This document shows, piece by piece, positions 50,201-62,089 of a stretch of DNA of 64,000 nt (its first letter is position 1; every line of letters begins with the position of its first letter). The position numbers were made by a program, and so were the translations under genes. Source of the stretch: Polyangiaceae bacterium (GTDB lineage: Bacteria > Myxococcota_A > Polyangia > Polyangiales > Polyangiaceae); the NCBI GenBank assembly GCA_019637295.1, contig JAHBVX010000002.1, positions 558,001 to 622,000 on the forward strand. Direction: 5' to 3'. The notes beneath the pieces were generated by a model. That model saw only the letters and a program-made list of their open reading frames with translations. It ran no database searches and was not told where the DNA came from.

Positions 50201-52616
50201 GCTCCCAGAGCGTGATCTTCTGTCGCGGTGTGGCGGCCAGCTGGACCTGCTTCTCCAGGTTCTCCACCAAGTCTTGGAATCGACCGAGCTTGGCGTAGAC
50301 CCGATCGAGGCCGCGTAGAGCGTCGAGGGAGTTCTCGTCCTCGGCGAGCACGGCTCGATAGCGCTGCAGCGCCTCCGTGTCGTCCTTCAGGTTGTTCTCG
50401 TATACCTCGGCGAGGCGACACAGCACTCGTAGCTTCTCCTCGCCGCGCAGCGCGCTGGCGCTGCCCTCGAGCAGCTTGGTGTACTCCTGGAAGTCACCGG
50501 CTTTCTCGTAGATCTTCGCGAGCGCTTCGCTCGCTCGCCCATGACCGGGATCCTCGGCCAAGACCTGCTCGTACAGATCCCGCGCGCGGCCCACGTCATT
50601 CAGCTGCACTTCGAGGATCTCGGCGGCGTCGGTGCGGAAGTCGCGGGCTCGGCTCGGGGTGGCCGACGCGTCCGCGCGGCGGGTGAGCACGAGCACGAGC
50701 TCGGGCCACTGCTGCGCCTTGCGATAGATCTGGGTCATGCCCTCGAGGGCCTCGTCGTTGGCCGGATCGGTCCCGATCACCGCTTGGTAGCAGGGCAGCG
50801 CCAGGTCGAGGCGTGTGACCTCCTCGGCGTACCAGCGACCCATGCGGTTGAGCACGAGGTTCTTGGGCTCGGTCGCCAGCTCTGGGTTCTGCGCGGCCTC
50901 CGCGCACGCGGCCAGCACCTCCGCCCAGTTCTCCGGCGTCGTGGCCAGGCGCTCCACCTCGTCTGCGAACTGGGTCTGGGTCGGCTCCTCGCAGAAGGCC
51001 TGGGTGTAGGCAATGATGGCTTGTTCCCGGTCATCGAGCTCGTTGACGTAGAGGCGTCCAATCTCGCCCAGCGCGCGGGCGCGCTCGGCGCGACTCTCGG
51101 CCTTCTCGCTGCGAGCCAGCAGCATCTCGACCAGCTCCTCGTACTTGCCCAGGCTCTTGCGCACGTCTTCGAGTGCGGTGAGCGCGATGTCGTCGTTGGG
51201 ATCGAGCTCCGTCAGCCAGCCGTAGATCTGCTCGGCCTTCTCGAGATCCTTGGCGGCGTGCTCGTACAGGCGCGCGGCGCGGAAAAGAAGGCCCTTCTTG
51301 GCCTCCTTCTTCTCTCGACCCTCACTGATGTCGATGCTGTCCGCCGCCATGCTGAACGCATCCGCGACCGCCGAAGCGTCGGCGCCCTCCTCCACGGCCG
51401 CCTCGAGCGCGACTGCCGCGTCGTCGTCCTCCGCATCCGCGACGAGCGCGCCGACCCGCGCGTCGAGCTCCGCGTCGGAGATCTTCTTCTCCTTCTTCTG
51501 GACCGTCGCCCGACCCATGATCTCGAGAGCCTCGAGCAACGCGCCGGCGTGCTTCGGGCGCTTCTCGGCGTCCTTCTCGAGCATGGACAGCACCCAGTCG
51601 TCGATGTCCTTGGTGACCCAACCCCGAGGGGCCACGGCGCTGGGCGGTTGCGGCTTCTCCGTGAGGTGTCCGATCGCCGCGCGGATGGCGGAGCCATCTT
51701 CGCCGAACGCCGGCTTGCCCGTGAGCACCTCGTACAGCAGGGCGCCGAAGGAGTACACGTCGCTCTGCGGCGTGGACGGGAGGCCACGGATCTGCTCCGG
51801 CGCCACGCTCTTGGGGGAGCCGACGGTGGAGAACAGCTCGCCCTGTCCGCTCGGGACGACGCGTGCCCGGGCGCGCAGGCGATCGCTACCGGCGTCCACG
51901 GCGACCAGCGCCTGTGCGCCGTCGGCCGAGCGCACCAAGATCACGTTCTCGAGCCGCAGATCGCCGTGGCTGAGCCGGCGGTCGTGGATCACGCCCAGCC
52001 CCTCGAGCAAGGACTTGAGCAGCGGTCGGGCCTCATTGATGTGCATCGGTCCGGTGCGCGCGATGCGCACCGCGAGCGGCTGCCCGTCGACGAAGACGTG
52101 GCTGACGACGTGGCGATCGTCGACCACGCGCGCGTCGAGCTGCCGCGGCAGTCCTGGATGGTCGATCGCGGCGATCAAGCGGCTGACCGTCAGGAAGCGG
52201 TGCAAGCCGCGGCGATCGCGGGTCGCCTCTCGACGCAGCACCTTGAGCCGAAAGTCGGCGTCGTCACGTCGCGCCAGATACGAGATGCCTAGCCGGCCTT
52301 CGCCCAGCTTGCGCACGATCGTGAAGTCACCCAAGGTCGAGCCGACCTTGAGCTCCTCGTCGAAGGGCAGCCCGCCGGTGCGGATCTGACCCACCTTGGG
52401 ATTGACGTCGGCCTTCGACGCGAGCAGCGCGTCGCACAGCGCTTCGATCGCGTCGACCTCGTAGCAGTAGTCGGTCAGCGCCTTCACGAACGAGCCCTTG
52501 GCCGCCGTGCCGCCGATGCTGTCCGGCTCGAAGCCGAGCACGTTGCGACTCAGCGCCAAGAGCTCCTCGAGCTCGAAAAGCCGCTCGAGGTCGGCGCGCA
52601 AGATATCGATGGACAT
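47289..52616 (-). CDS. atypical Hanks-type kinase with N-terminal helical domain and long TPR array
   Basis: 1775 residues from ATG 52614-52616. Residues 1-75 form a compact helical domain (LERLFELEELLALSRNVLG, KGSFVKALTDYC) resembling effector-associated/death-like domains. The kinase domain covers about 95-365: Gly loop LGEGRLG (104-110), Lys125, HGDLRLEN (217-224, HGD for HRD and Arg for the usual Lys), DAG for DFG (241-243) and APEQ. The alpha-C Glu expected in the FLTVSRLIAAIDHPG segment is missing. A charged linker leads to roughly 25 TPRs (about 420-1450), then a distinct C-terminal domain of about 300 residues (GRHLAYYRPGFYVRQII). The downstream partner is unknown. A frame extending to 53108 runs over ftsB and is not used. 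Confidence 0.88.
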   Translation of the reverse strand: MSIDILRADLERLFELEELLALSRNVLGFEPDSIGGTAAKGSFVKALTDYCYEVDAIEALCDALLASKADVNPKVGQIRTGGLPFDEELKVGSTLGDFTIVRKLGEGRLGISYLARRDDADFRLKVLRREATRDRRGLHRFLTVSRLIAAIDHPGLPRQLDARVVDDRHVVSHVFVDGQPLAVRIARTGPMHINEARPLLKSLLEGLGVIHDRRLSHGDLRLENVILVRSADGAQALVAVDAGSDRLRARARVVPSGQGELFSTVGSPKSVAPEQIRGLPSTPQSDVYSFGALLYEVLTGKPAFGEDGSAIRAAIGHLTEKPQPPSAVAPRGWVTKDIDDWVLSMLEKDAEKRPKHAGALLEALEIMGRATVQKKEKKISDAELDARVGALVADAEDDDAAVALEAAVEEGADASAVADAFSMAADSIDISEGREKKEAKKGLLFRAARLYEHAAKDLEKAEQIYGWLTELDPNDDIALTALEDVRKSLGKYEELVEMLLARSEKAESRAERARALGEIGRLYVNELDDREQAIIAYTQAFCEEPTQTQFADEVERLATTPENWAEVLAACAEAAQNPELATEPKNLVLNRMGRWYAEEVTRLDLALPCYQAVIGTDPANDEALEGMTQIYRKAQQWPELVLVLTRRADASATPSRARDFRTDAAEILEVQLNDVGRARDLYEQVLAEDPGHGRASEALAKIYEKAGDFQEYTKLLEGSASALRGEEKLRVLCRLAEVYENNLKDDTEALQRYRAVLAEDENSLDALRGLDRVYAKLGRFQDLVENLEKQVQLAATPRQKITLWERIAGIFDEEFLDHQRAAQALEAILEIDPAHATSLTVLVRHYRSLDRWEDVASLYERQLKLATEPDHQLELTLALARVLVEQIGSSERATKAYEKALEINPEHAGALEALARLRETAGDADAALSAIEALAEKAGSPEAKAEQYVRAAKLLEGRGDRDGAIERYKAALDANPADAGAAASLRSAYLARGDVNAAIQLLERELERTEGDRAKAKLAGELSLLYRDKLQDSKRAEEAAKRALSYDPTGASALMVLGDLAFEAQRFLEAAKHYGVLAGRADSLDKKDATRVLVRYVDALSKTGSTEQALAPMDTLLRIAPDDMDAIGRVALVTHEHGSATRAAELYRDYLERFGKQLNSAERAASLSRYGDALRNSDRLDQALEVLQDAIDLDPEAAAPLDALCAVYEAKQDWEGAIKIKTRHLDIADGDKRGELLIEIGDIASEKLNDRTRATKSYVTALEEKPEDRRLLTKLMQLYSEEKDWGKLVEVVLRLADFVQDTKQRVKYLHTAAIVCARQMGDADRALELYQMVMDLDPTLEKALTEAIELRREKGDYLGVERLLQRRLEQATAAKDRKVMLDTFVDLADLYEKNLGTMDRAIDALEAAQTLDPDNRARVEHLSELYAGDPERYLEKAVASQHALLRQNPYRAESYKLLRRLYTEVKNADAAWSLCQALYVLNLAEPDEERFFKRMRSESAAAAKTALGDEDWLTGLNHPSADPLLTSVFALIEPAIIAARCQAVEQLGYDPRYAVDLTRHPYPMSQNLYYAAGVLGLNLPITFQNTNDPGGLSFLHAYTPGLVLGLAALSVDVPVQAGAFIAGRHLAYYRPGFYVRQIIPSGTGLKSWLFAAIKMIAPQFPVAAELEGPVNEARAALEHHLQGQARDALARIVSKLVQSGAALDLKRWIGGVDLTTDRAGFLLAHDLETAVEIIKASDEGASPLPSQERLKELVLFAVSDPYFRLRKKLGISVDT

Positions 52617-52701
52617 GTCGTGTTCCCGGTGATGCTCGTGAGAAGGTGGTCTCGATCGCCCGGCCGGCTCGGCTGGACGCCCGATCGTCGGGCGGGGGGG
52701 C

Positions 52702-52707
52702 ATGATA
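52702..52707 (-). promoter_or_regulatory. possible -10 element of the kinase-TPR gene
   Basis: Minus-strand TATCAT (5 of 6 to consensus) preceded by GC. No good -35 at 17 bases. The leader to ATG 52616 would be about 78 bases. It lies in the 226-base gap shared with ftsB. Confidence 0.35.
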
Positions 52708-52842
52708 GCGAAAGCGCCGCCTCTGGAATACCCGTTCCACCGCCCCCTCGGGACGGCCATCTCCTGAGAAATAGCCCGGTTTTCTGAGCCGAGGGCGCCA
52801 GGAACTGGCCCCCGCGGCCGCGGGCGTGAGACGGTCCGGCGC

Positions 52843-53136
52843 ATGTCGGCTCGCCGCCTGCTGCTCGAGAGAGCCCTGCCGCTGTCCATCCTCGGGCTGT
52901 CGTTGGTCTCCGTGCCGCTCCTGATGTTCTCGCCGCAGGGGCTGGCCCGGCTCGAGGGGCTGACGGAAGAGCGCGCGCGCACGGAGCAAGAGATCTCGCG
53001 GATGTCGAAGGAAATCGAAGCCCTGCGCGCCGAGGTCCAACGCATCAAGGACGATCCGACGGCGGTGGAGCGGGTCGCACGCGACGAGCTCGGGCTCGTC
53101 CGCCGCACGGAGCTCGTGTTTCAGTTTCGCGACTGA
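52843..53136 (+). CDS. ftsB: septum formation initiator / FtsB-DivIC-like cell division protein
   Basis: 97 residues: a short cytoplasmic N-terminus, one transmembrane helix (about 12-30, LPLSILGLSLVSVPLLMF), then a periplasmic coiled coil (TEERARTEQEISRMSKEIEA) and the family tail DDPTAVERVARDELGLVRRTELVFQF. FtsB forms a complex with FtsL and FtsQ at the divisome. Length and pattern are typical. It is divergent from the kinase-TPR gene and followed after about 57 bases by the MshEN/GAF-like gene. Confidence 0.88.
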   Translation: MSARRLLLERALPLSILGLSLVSVPLLMFSPQGLARLEGLTEERARTEQEISRMSKEIEALRAEVQRIKDDPTAVERVARDELGLVRRTELVFQFRD

Positions 53137-53193
53137 CCTCGGGCGTCGCGACAGCCATTGCCATCGTGCGGCCGCCGGCTCAGGCTCAGGCCC

Positions 53194-54447
53194 GTGACGG
53201 TCGAGCTCGCGCGGCGATTGCTGTCCTCGGCGCTGATCCCGGCCGAAGACGTGGAGGACGCGCTGCTCGAGACCGTGGAGCGCCGCACGGCGTTCGTCTC
53301 CGCGCTCGCGTCGCGGGTGCCGCGGGTTACCGAGCTCCTCGCTCAGGAGCTGGCGCACTCGGGAGTTGCCGCGCTCAGTTCGGCGGACGTGGACGCGACG
53401 CTGGCGGAGCGACTGCCGGCGGGGCTCTGCCAGCGACTGCTCGCCTTCCCGAGCAGCCAACACGCCAGCGGCATCGTAGCGGTCGCCTGCGTGGACCCGT
53501 CGAGCAAGCACGTCGCTCGCGAGTTGTCGCATCACCTCGACGCTCCGGTACGTCTTCTCCGCGTCTCGCTCGCCACCTTTCAGTCCGCCGTGGAGCGCTG
53601 GCTCGACGCGGAGGAAGCTCGCTTGGGGCTCGGCGGCCACACGCCCGCGTTCGGCACTCATGTGGCGGAGCAGCGCTCCACGACGCCCATCCGACTGACG
53701 CTGCCGCCGGTTGCCGTGCGCATCGCGGGTACGGACGTGACCGAGCTGGACGACGAACCCCCCGCGTCTGCGCCCATCCCGCTGGTGAGCGTAGCGCCGG
53801 CCGCGCCGCGGCGCCGTAGCGGCACGAGCCCGGGCGTGGGCGAGGCGCGTCGCGCCGAGCTCGTCACCGTCGAGGACGACGCCGGGGAGCCGGTGATCGG
53901 GCTGTTCCGATCCAAGCCGCCGCCACCGGTCCGCGCCGCGCCGCCCCGGGCGGAGCTCGAGATCCTGGGGGCCCCCGAAGAGATCGTCGACGCCGCGCTG
54001 GGCGCACTGCTCGCGGCGTCCAACCTCCAGCAGGTGGCAGAGGTTCTCGCCGAGGGCTGCACGAGCGCTGCAGAGCGGACCCTCGTGCTCGCAGTTCGGG
54101 ACGGCCGCTTCGAGGGACGAGCGTCGAGCCAGAGCGTGGACGCCGAGCGCGCGCGGCGCCTGTCCGTGCCGGCTCGCATGGCGGGAGTGCTCGACGCCGC
54201 CCTCGGCAGCGGACAGTACCTCGGTCCCCTGCCCGCGGACGCGGTGCACGGTCCGGTCGCGGCGTTACTCGGTGACGGCGAGGTCTACCTGTGCGTGGTC
54301 CGAGTCTTCGAGCGTCCCACCCTGCTGCTCGTCCTAGCGGGGCTCCGGGCGACCTTCGCTGCGACGCAGCGGGCCGATCGTCTCGCGCTGGCGGCCGCCC
54401 GCCGGCTCGAAGAGATCGTGACTCGCAACAAGCGTTCGAGGCGGTGA
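53194..54447 (+). CDS. stand-alone MshEN (GspE N-terminal) domain protein with C-terminal GAF-like domain
   Basis: 417 residues from GTG 53194. Residues 1-137 match the MshEN/T2SSE-N fold: LARRLLSSALIPAEDVEDALLE, VDATLAERLPAGLCQRLLAFP and the signature IVAVACVDPSSKHVARELSHH. MshEN domains can bind cyclic-di-GMP. A Pro/Ala linker (about 140-265) joins a C-terminal domain with GAF-like features (ERTLVLAVRDGRFEG, GQYLGPLPADAVHGPVAALLG). No ATPase motifs, so it is not a secretion ATPase. It lies about 6 kb from the gsp operon. A regulatory, possibly nucleotide-sensing role is inference. An in-frame TTG at 53158 is a less likely start. Confidence 0.75.
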   Translation: MTVELARRLLSSALIPAEDVEDALLETVERRTAFVSALASRVPRVTELLAQELAHSGVAALSSADVDATLAERLPAGLCQRLLAFPSSQHASGIVAVACVDPSSKHVARELSHHLDAPVRLLRVSLATFQSAVERWLDAEEARLGLGGHTPAFGTHVAEQRSTTPIRLTLPPVAVRIAGTDVTELDDEPPASAPIPLVSVAPAAPRRRSGTSPGVGEARRAELVTVEDDAGEPVIGLFRSKPPPPVRAAPPRAELEILGAPEEIVDAALGALLAASNLQQVAEVLAEGCTSAAERTLVLAVRDGRFEGRASSQSVDAERARRLSVPARMAGVLDAALGSGQYLGPLPADAVHGPVAALLGDGEVYLCVVRVFERPTLLLVLAGLRATFAATQRADRLALAAARRLEEIVTRNKRSRR

Positions 54448-54524
54448 CACGGCAGAACCGGCGTCTGCGCACGCAATCCTTGCCCTAGCTTGGAAACTTC
54501 GATAGCGAGGACCGCCAGGGAGCC

Positions 54525-56984
<2,460 letters not shown>

Positions 56985-57025
56985 GCCCGCACCGGATGTC
57001 GGTGCATCGCGGAAGCGGCGCGGAG

Positions 57026-57034
57026 TGCTATGGT
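57026..57034 (+). promoter_or_regulatory. extended -10 element before the small gene at 57042
   Basis: TGCTATGGT (TGn plus TATGGT), ending 7 bases before GTG 57042. It overlaps an upstream in-frame ATG at 57030, arguing that GTG is the real start and the mRNA leaderless. Confidence 0.4.
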
Positions 57035-57041
57035 TCTCGTC

Positions 57042-57323
57042 GTGTCGGAACCTCCGGAGTTCTCGCGCATCGTGGGCCGTCGCCGACCGCCGCCGGTGGC
57101 CGTGGTGCCGTCCCCGGAGGTGCGCGCGGCCCTGACGCGCATGGCGTCGTATCGTACGGCCGCTCCCAAAGGGGTGTTTCGCTACGCCAGCCACGAGGCG
57201 GCGAACCAGGATCGGGAAGCGTGGACCATCGCCAAGGCGCTCGAGCTTCGGGGCGATGCTCGGGCGTGCGGAGCCGCAGGTGCGTGCGCCGCGGACGCCG
57301 CCGAGACGGAAGACGCACCGTGA
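57042..57323 (+). CDS. small protein paired with a nucleotidyltransferase (possible antitoxin)
   Basis: 93 residues from GTG 57042 (97 if ATG 57030 is used). The central part APKGVFRYASHEAANQDREAW is recognisable as a motif often found in small proteins encoded just upstream of stand-alone nucleotidyltransferases. The N-terminus is Pro/Arg-rich and the C-terminus Cys/Ala-rich and acidic (DARACGAAGACAADAAE). The stop overlaps the nucleotidyltransferase GTG by 4 bases. The pairing suggests a toxin-antitoxin or regulatory couple; which partner would be toxic is not shown by sequence. Confidence 0.65.
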   Translation: MSEPPEFSRIVGRRRPPPVAVVPSPEVRAALTRMASYRTAAPKGVFRYASHEAANQDREAWTIAKALELRGDARACGAAGACAADAAETEDAP

Positions 57324-57817
57324 CGGAGACGACGCGGCCTGCCACCTGGGAAGACGTCCAGCAGGTTGCCCGCTTGCTCGCGAAACACGGGGTCAAGTAC
57401 GCCTTGATCGGCGGCTACGCGCTAGCGGCGCACGGTATCGTCCGCTTCTCGGACGACATCGACATTCTCGTCGCCCCCGATCCGGAGAACACCAGACGCT
57501 GGGTCCGCGCGCTCGCAGAGCTGCCGGACGGCGCGGCGGCGGAGCTCTCGGGAGAAGAAGCTAACTTGTGGGAGGGCGACGGGCCGTTGGCGATTCGGAT
57601 CAACGACGAGTTCACCGTGGATGTGATGGCGGCGGCGTGTGGTCACGGTTGGACCGAGCTCGCTCCGTTCGTCGAGCGGAAGCTAGTCGACGACGCCACC
57701 GTCTTCGTCCTTGGCCTCGAGGGCCTCTTGCTCACCAAGCAGGGGATGCGTGACCGAGACCGCGCCGACGCTGCCATCCTGCGCCGGCTGCTCGACGCCG
57801 ACGCCACGTCTCAGTGA
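57320..57817 (+). CDS. MNT/AbiEii-type nucleotidyltransferase-fold protein
   Basis: 165 residues from GTG 57320. The nucleotidyltransferase core shows GGYALAAHG (31-39) followed by the metal motif SDDIDILV with Asp46 and Asp48 spaced as DxD. A third acidic residue lies in DEFTVDVM. This layout (DUF6036/AbiEii-like) occurs in toxin-antitoxin and phage-defence modules and in small-molecule-modifying enzymes. It is translationally coupled to the small upstream gene. About 240 bases follow before the OPT gene, holding only a weak hairpin at 57859-57874. Confidence 0.78.
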   Translation: MTETTRPATWEDVQQVARLLAKHGVKYALIGGYALAAHGIVRFSDDIDILVAPDPENTRRWVRALAELPDGAAAELSGEEANLWEGDGPLAIRINDEFTVDVMAAACGHGWTELAPFVERKLVDDATVFVLGLEGLLLTKQGMRDRDRADAAILRRLLDADATSQ

Positions 57818-58060
57818 GTCACGACCGCCTGAGGCAGTGGGGTGCACAGGAAGCGCGGAAGTCCGGAAGGACTTGGGTGCAGCCGACGGGATCGACGACG
57901 CGACGGGGAGCGTGAGCATCGGGGGCTTCTCCGTGAAGGCTGGCGTCGGGCGCCAGTAGCTTCCCGCGCTGGCCAACGCGCACTTTCGAGCGAGAAGCGC
58001 CCTGAAGGTGCGCATCTTGCTGCCCATCCGGGGCCGGGTCGGGTTATGGGTCAGCTGGCC

Positions 58061-59791
<1,731 letters not shown>

Positions 59792-59793
59792 CC

Positions 59794-60384
59794 ATGCGCA
59801 CGATCGGGATTGTTCTGCTCGTCGCGGGCACGATCATCGGCTCCCTCGGCGGAGCCAAGCTACCGCAGGCGGACTGGACCGTGGCCGGCGCGGGTTTCGC
59901 GCTGCTCGTCGTGGCGCTGCTGCTGCTCCGCTGGCCAGCCAAGGGCGGCGCCGGCGCCCGCGAACGCGGCGCCCAGGACGTGCTATCGCTGCTCCGCTCC
60001 ATGCCCGACGAGCTGGACGCCATCTCGGCGCGGGCCGCCGGGCTCGAGCTGCCGGCGCTGCTCGAGGAGCTCTCCGCCCTCGACCGCAAGTACCTGCAGC
60101 CCATCGCGGACGGCTCGCCCGCGCTGCTCGGTCAGCTCGGCGCGCAGCGCTTCGCCGACGTGTTCGGCCAGTACGCTAGCGGCGAGCGCCAGCTCGCGCG
60201 CGCCTGGTCGGCGGCGGCGGATCAGCATGGCCCCGAAGCCATCGCCTCGCTTCAGCGCAGCGCGGAGAGGATCCGAGAGGCGGTCGAGCTGCTCGGTGCG
60301 CAACCGCCCGCCGACGCTGACGTGCCGAGCGCCCAAGCCCCGTCGCCCGAGCCCGGCGCGGCGTCCGAGACGGACCCAAGCTAA
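59794..60384 (+). CDS. small two-helix membrane protein linked to the OPT transporter
   Basis: 196 residues. Two N-terminal transmembrane helices (about 4-22 and 30-46) and a soluble helical C-terminus (about 55-175) ending in a Pro/Ala/Glu tail. No family was recognised. It begins 2 bases after the transporter stop, so they are co-transcribed. It may be an accessory or regulatory subunit. The stop overlaps the stop of the convergent lipoprotein gene (4 shared bases). Confidence 0.75.
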   Translation: MRTIGIVLLVAGTIIGSLGGAKLPQADWTVAGAGFALLVVALLLLRWPAKGGAGARERGAQDVLSLLRSMPDELDAISARAAGLELPALLEELSALDRKYLQPIADGSPALLGQLGAQRFADVFGQYASGERQLARAWSAAADQHGPEAIASLQRSAERIREAVELLGAQPPADADVPSAQAPSPEPGAASETDPS

Positions 60385-61016
60385 CCGCGCGAGCCCGCGT
60401 CGAACTGCATGCACTGAGTGGACTTACTCACGCCCACGCCTGCGGCGTTCGCCAGGCATGCGTTGCAGTAGAACTTGCCGTCACAGCCGCACACGCCGGG
60501 GCAGTCGCTGAAGCAGCCCTGGGGCTTGTCGCGACAGAGTCCGAAGGAGTCGTCGAAGTCGCAGCCGCCCATGTCACACCATTGGTCCGCCGGACACATC
60601 AGCCCCGCGAGTCCGCCGCAGTAGGTGTCGTCGGGTTCGTCGCAGTTCGGAGCCGGGTGTGCCTCCACCCGCTGCCACTTGCCGCCGCTGCACAGCAGCG
60701 AGTTGCCGAAGCTGCACGGCGCGGGCACTCCGTAGCTGCACCACTGGCCTTCGTTCGCGCAGGGCTGCCCCTCGGCGCCCGCCGGATCGGTGGGACAGCT
60801 CGCGCCGGCGTCGCCCATCGTCCCGCCGCTCGCGCTGCTACCCCCGGTGCCCCCGCCGGTCACGCCGCCCGACGCGCTTCCGCCGCTGCCGCCGCCCGTG
60901 CCTCCTGCCGGATCGCTCGTGGCGCTGCCGCCGCAGGCGGCGAGCATTCCGCCCGCCGCCGCGACTGCGATCAGGGTCCCAAGCCACGCTCTCTTGCCGC
61001 TGCGCGTCAGGTTCAT
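60381..61016 (-). CDS. Cys-rich lipoprotein with Gly/Ser/Ala stalk and Kazal-like segment
   Basis: 211 residues. Signal peptide ends LAAC (lipobox), followed by a Gly/Ser/Ala/Thr low-complexity stalk (about residues 30-70) typical of myxobacterial surface lipoproteins. The globular part has about 18 cysteines in short loops, including CPGVCGCDGKFYCNACLANAAG, which resembles Kazal-type protease-inhibitor domains. It probably acts at the cell surface; inhibitor function is only a resemblance. It is a single gene, convergent with the OPT operon. Confidence 0.8.
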   Translation of the reverse strand: MNLTRSGKRAWLGTLIAVAAAGGMLAACGGSATSDPAGGTGGGSGGSASGGVTGGGTGGSSASGGTMGDAGASCPTDPAGAEGQPCANEGQWCSYGVPAPCSFGNSLLCSGGKWQRVEAHPAPNCDEPDDTYCGGLAGLMCPADQWCDMGGCDFDDSFGLCRDKPQGCFSDCPGVCGCDGKFYCNACLANAAGVGVSKSTQCMQFDAGSRG

Positions 61017-61176
61017 GCCCAGGTGCAGAGCAAGTCATGTGCCCGAGCGCGGGGCCCAAATTGCTCGGTGCCGCGCTCGGCGTGGCACAGATTGGCGCGC
61101 GTGACCGGACACGCGGGCCCGGTTTCGGGGCTTTCGTCGCAGAAAGAACGCAGTATGGTGCCGTCTTTCCGAATCC

Positions 61177-61191
61177 CGCCCGCTTCGGGCG
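61177..61191 (+). other. short hairpin in the leader of the nitrilase gene
   Basis: CGCCCG and CGGGCG pair perfectly (6 bp) around the loop CTT, ending 4 bases before the AGGAGG ribosome-binding site (61196-61201). A possible -10 (TATGGT) is at 61154-61159. A role in translation control is speculative. Confidence 0.3.
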
Positions 61192-61207
61192 CTTCAGGAG
61201 GGAGCTC

Positions 61208-62074
61208 ATGAGCCAAATCGTCCGCTGCGCGCTGATCCAGTCCAGCAACCCCATCAACGACGAGAGCGTCTCCGTCGCCGACATTCAGAAGGCCATGCTC
61301 GACAAGCACCTGCCGATGATCGACGACGCGGGCAAGCAGGGCGTTCAAATCCTGGGGCTGCAGGAGATCTTCAACGGCCCGTACTTCTGTCCGAGCCAAG
61401 ACCGCCGCTGGTACGAGGCCGCGGAGACGATCCCCGGCCCGACGACGGAGATCATGCAGGCGTACGCCAAGAAGTACAACATGGTCATCGTCGTGCCGCT
61501 GTACGAGAAGGAGATGCGCGGCGTGTACTACAACAGCGCCGCGGTCGTGGACGCGGACGGGACCTACCTCGGAAAGTACCGCAAGCAGCACATCCCGCAG
61601 GTCGCGGGTTTTTGGGAGAAGTACTTCTTCAAGCCCGGCAACGGCGGCTACCCGGTGTTTCAGACCAAGTATGCCAAGGTCGGCGTGTACATCTGCTACG
61701 ACCGACACTTTCCCGAGGGCGCACGCTGCCTCGGCCTCAACGGCGCCGAGATCGTGTTCAATCCGAGCGCGACCGTCGCGGGTCTCTCGGAGTACCTCTG
61801 GAAGATCGAGCAGCCCGCCCACGCCGTGGCCAACGGCTACTACGTCGCCGCCAGCAACCGCGTCGGCAAAGAGGGACCCTGGAACATCGGCGAGTTCTAC
61901 GGCACGAGCTACTTCGTCAATCCGCGCGGGCAGTTCGTGGCCGAAGCCAGCCGCGACAAGGACGAGCTCTTGATCGCCGATCTGGATCTGGCGCTGATCG
62001 ACGAGGTGCGCCAGACCTGGCAGTTCTTCCGGGATCGGCGCCCGGACGCCTACGACGAGCTGGTCCGGCCCTGA
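61208..62074 (+). CDS. nitrilase-superfamily amidohydrolase, probable beta-ureidopropionase
   Basis: 288 residues. The nitrilase catalytic triad is complete: Glu53 in LGLQEIFNGPYFCP, Lys126 in GKYRKQHIP and Cys163 in VYICYDRHFPEG. The motif surroundings fit N-carbamoyl-beta-alanine amidohydrolase (beta-ureidopropionase), which releases beta-alanine, CO2 and ammonia in reductive pyrimidine catabolism; N-carbamoylputrescine amidase is the main alternative. ATG 61208 has AGGAGG 6 bases upstream. The next genes, a nucleobase permease 15 bases later and methylmalonate-semialdehyde dehydrogenase, support the pyrimidine role. Confidence 0.9.
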   Translation: MSQIVRCALIQSSNPINDESVSVADIQKAMLDKHLPMIDDAGKQGVQILGLQEIFNGPYFCPSQDRRWYEAAETIPGPTTEIMQAYAKKYNMVIVVPLYEKEMRGVYYNSAAVVDADGTYLGKYRKQHIPQVAGFWEKYFFKPGNGGYPVFQTKYAKVGVYICYDRHFPEGARCLGLNGAEIVFNPSATVAGLSEYLWKIEQPAHAVANGYYVAASNRVGKEGPWNIGEFYGTSYFVNPRGQFVAEASRDKDELLIADLDLALIDEVRQTWQFFRDRRPDAYDELVRP

Positions 62075-62089
62075 TCGGGGCGAGGGACC

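Noticed and set aside
57859-57874. Hairpin AAGTCC-GGAA-GGACTT after the nucleotidyltransferase gene as a terminator
   Set aside because: Stem of only 6 bp, not GC-rich enough, and no T tract follows.
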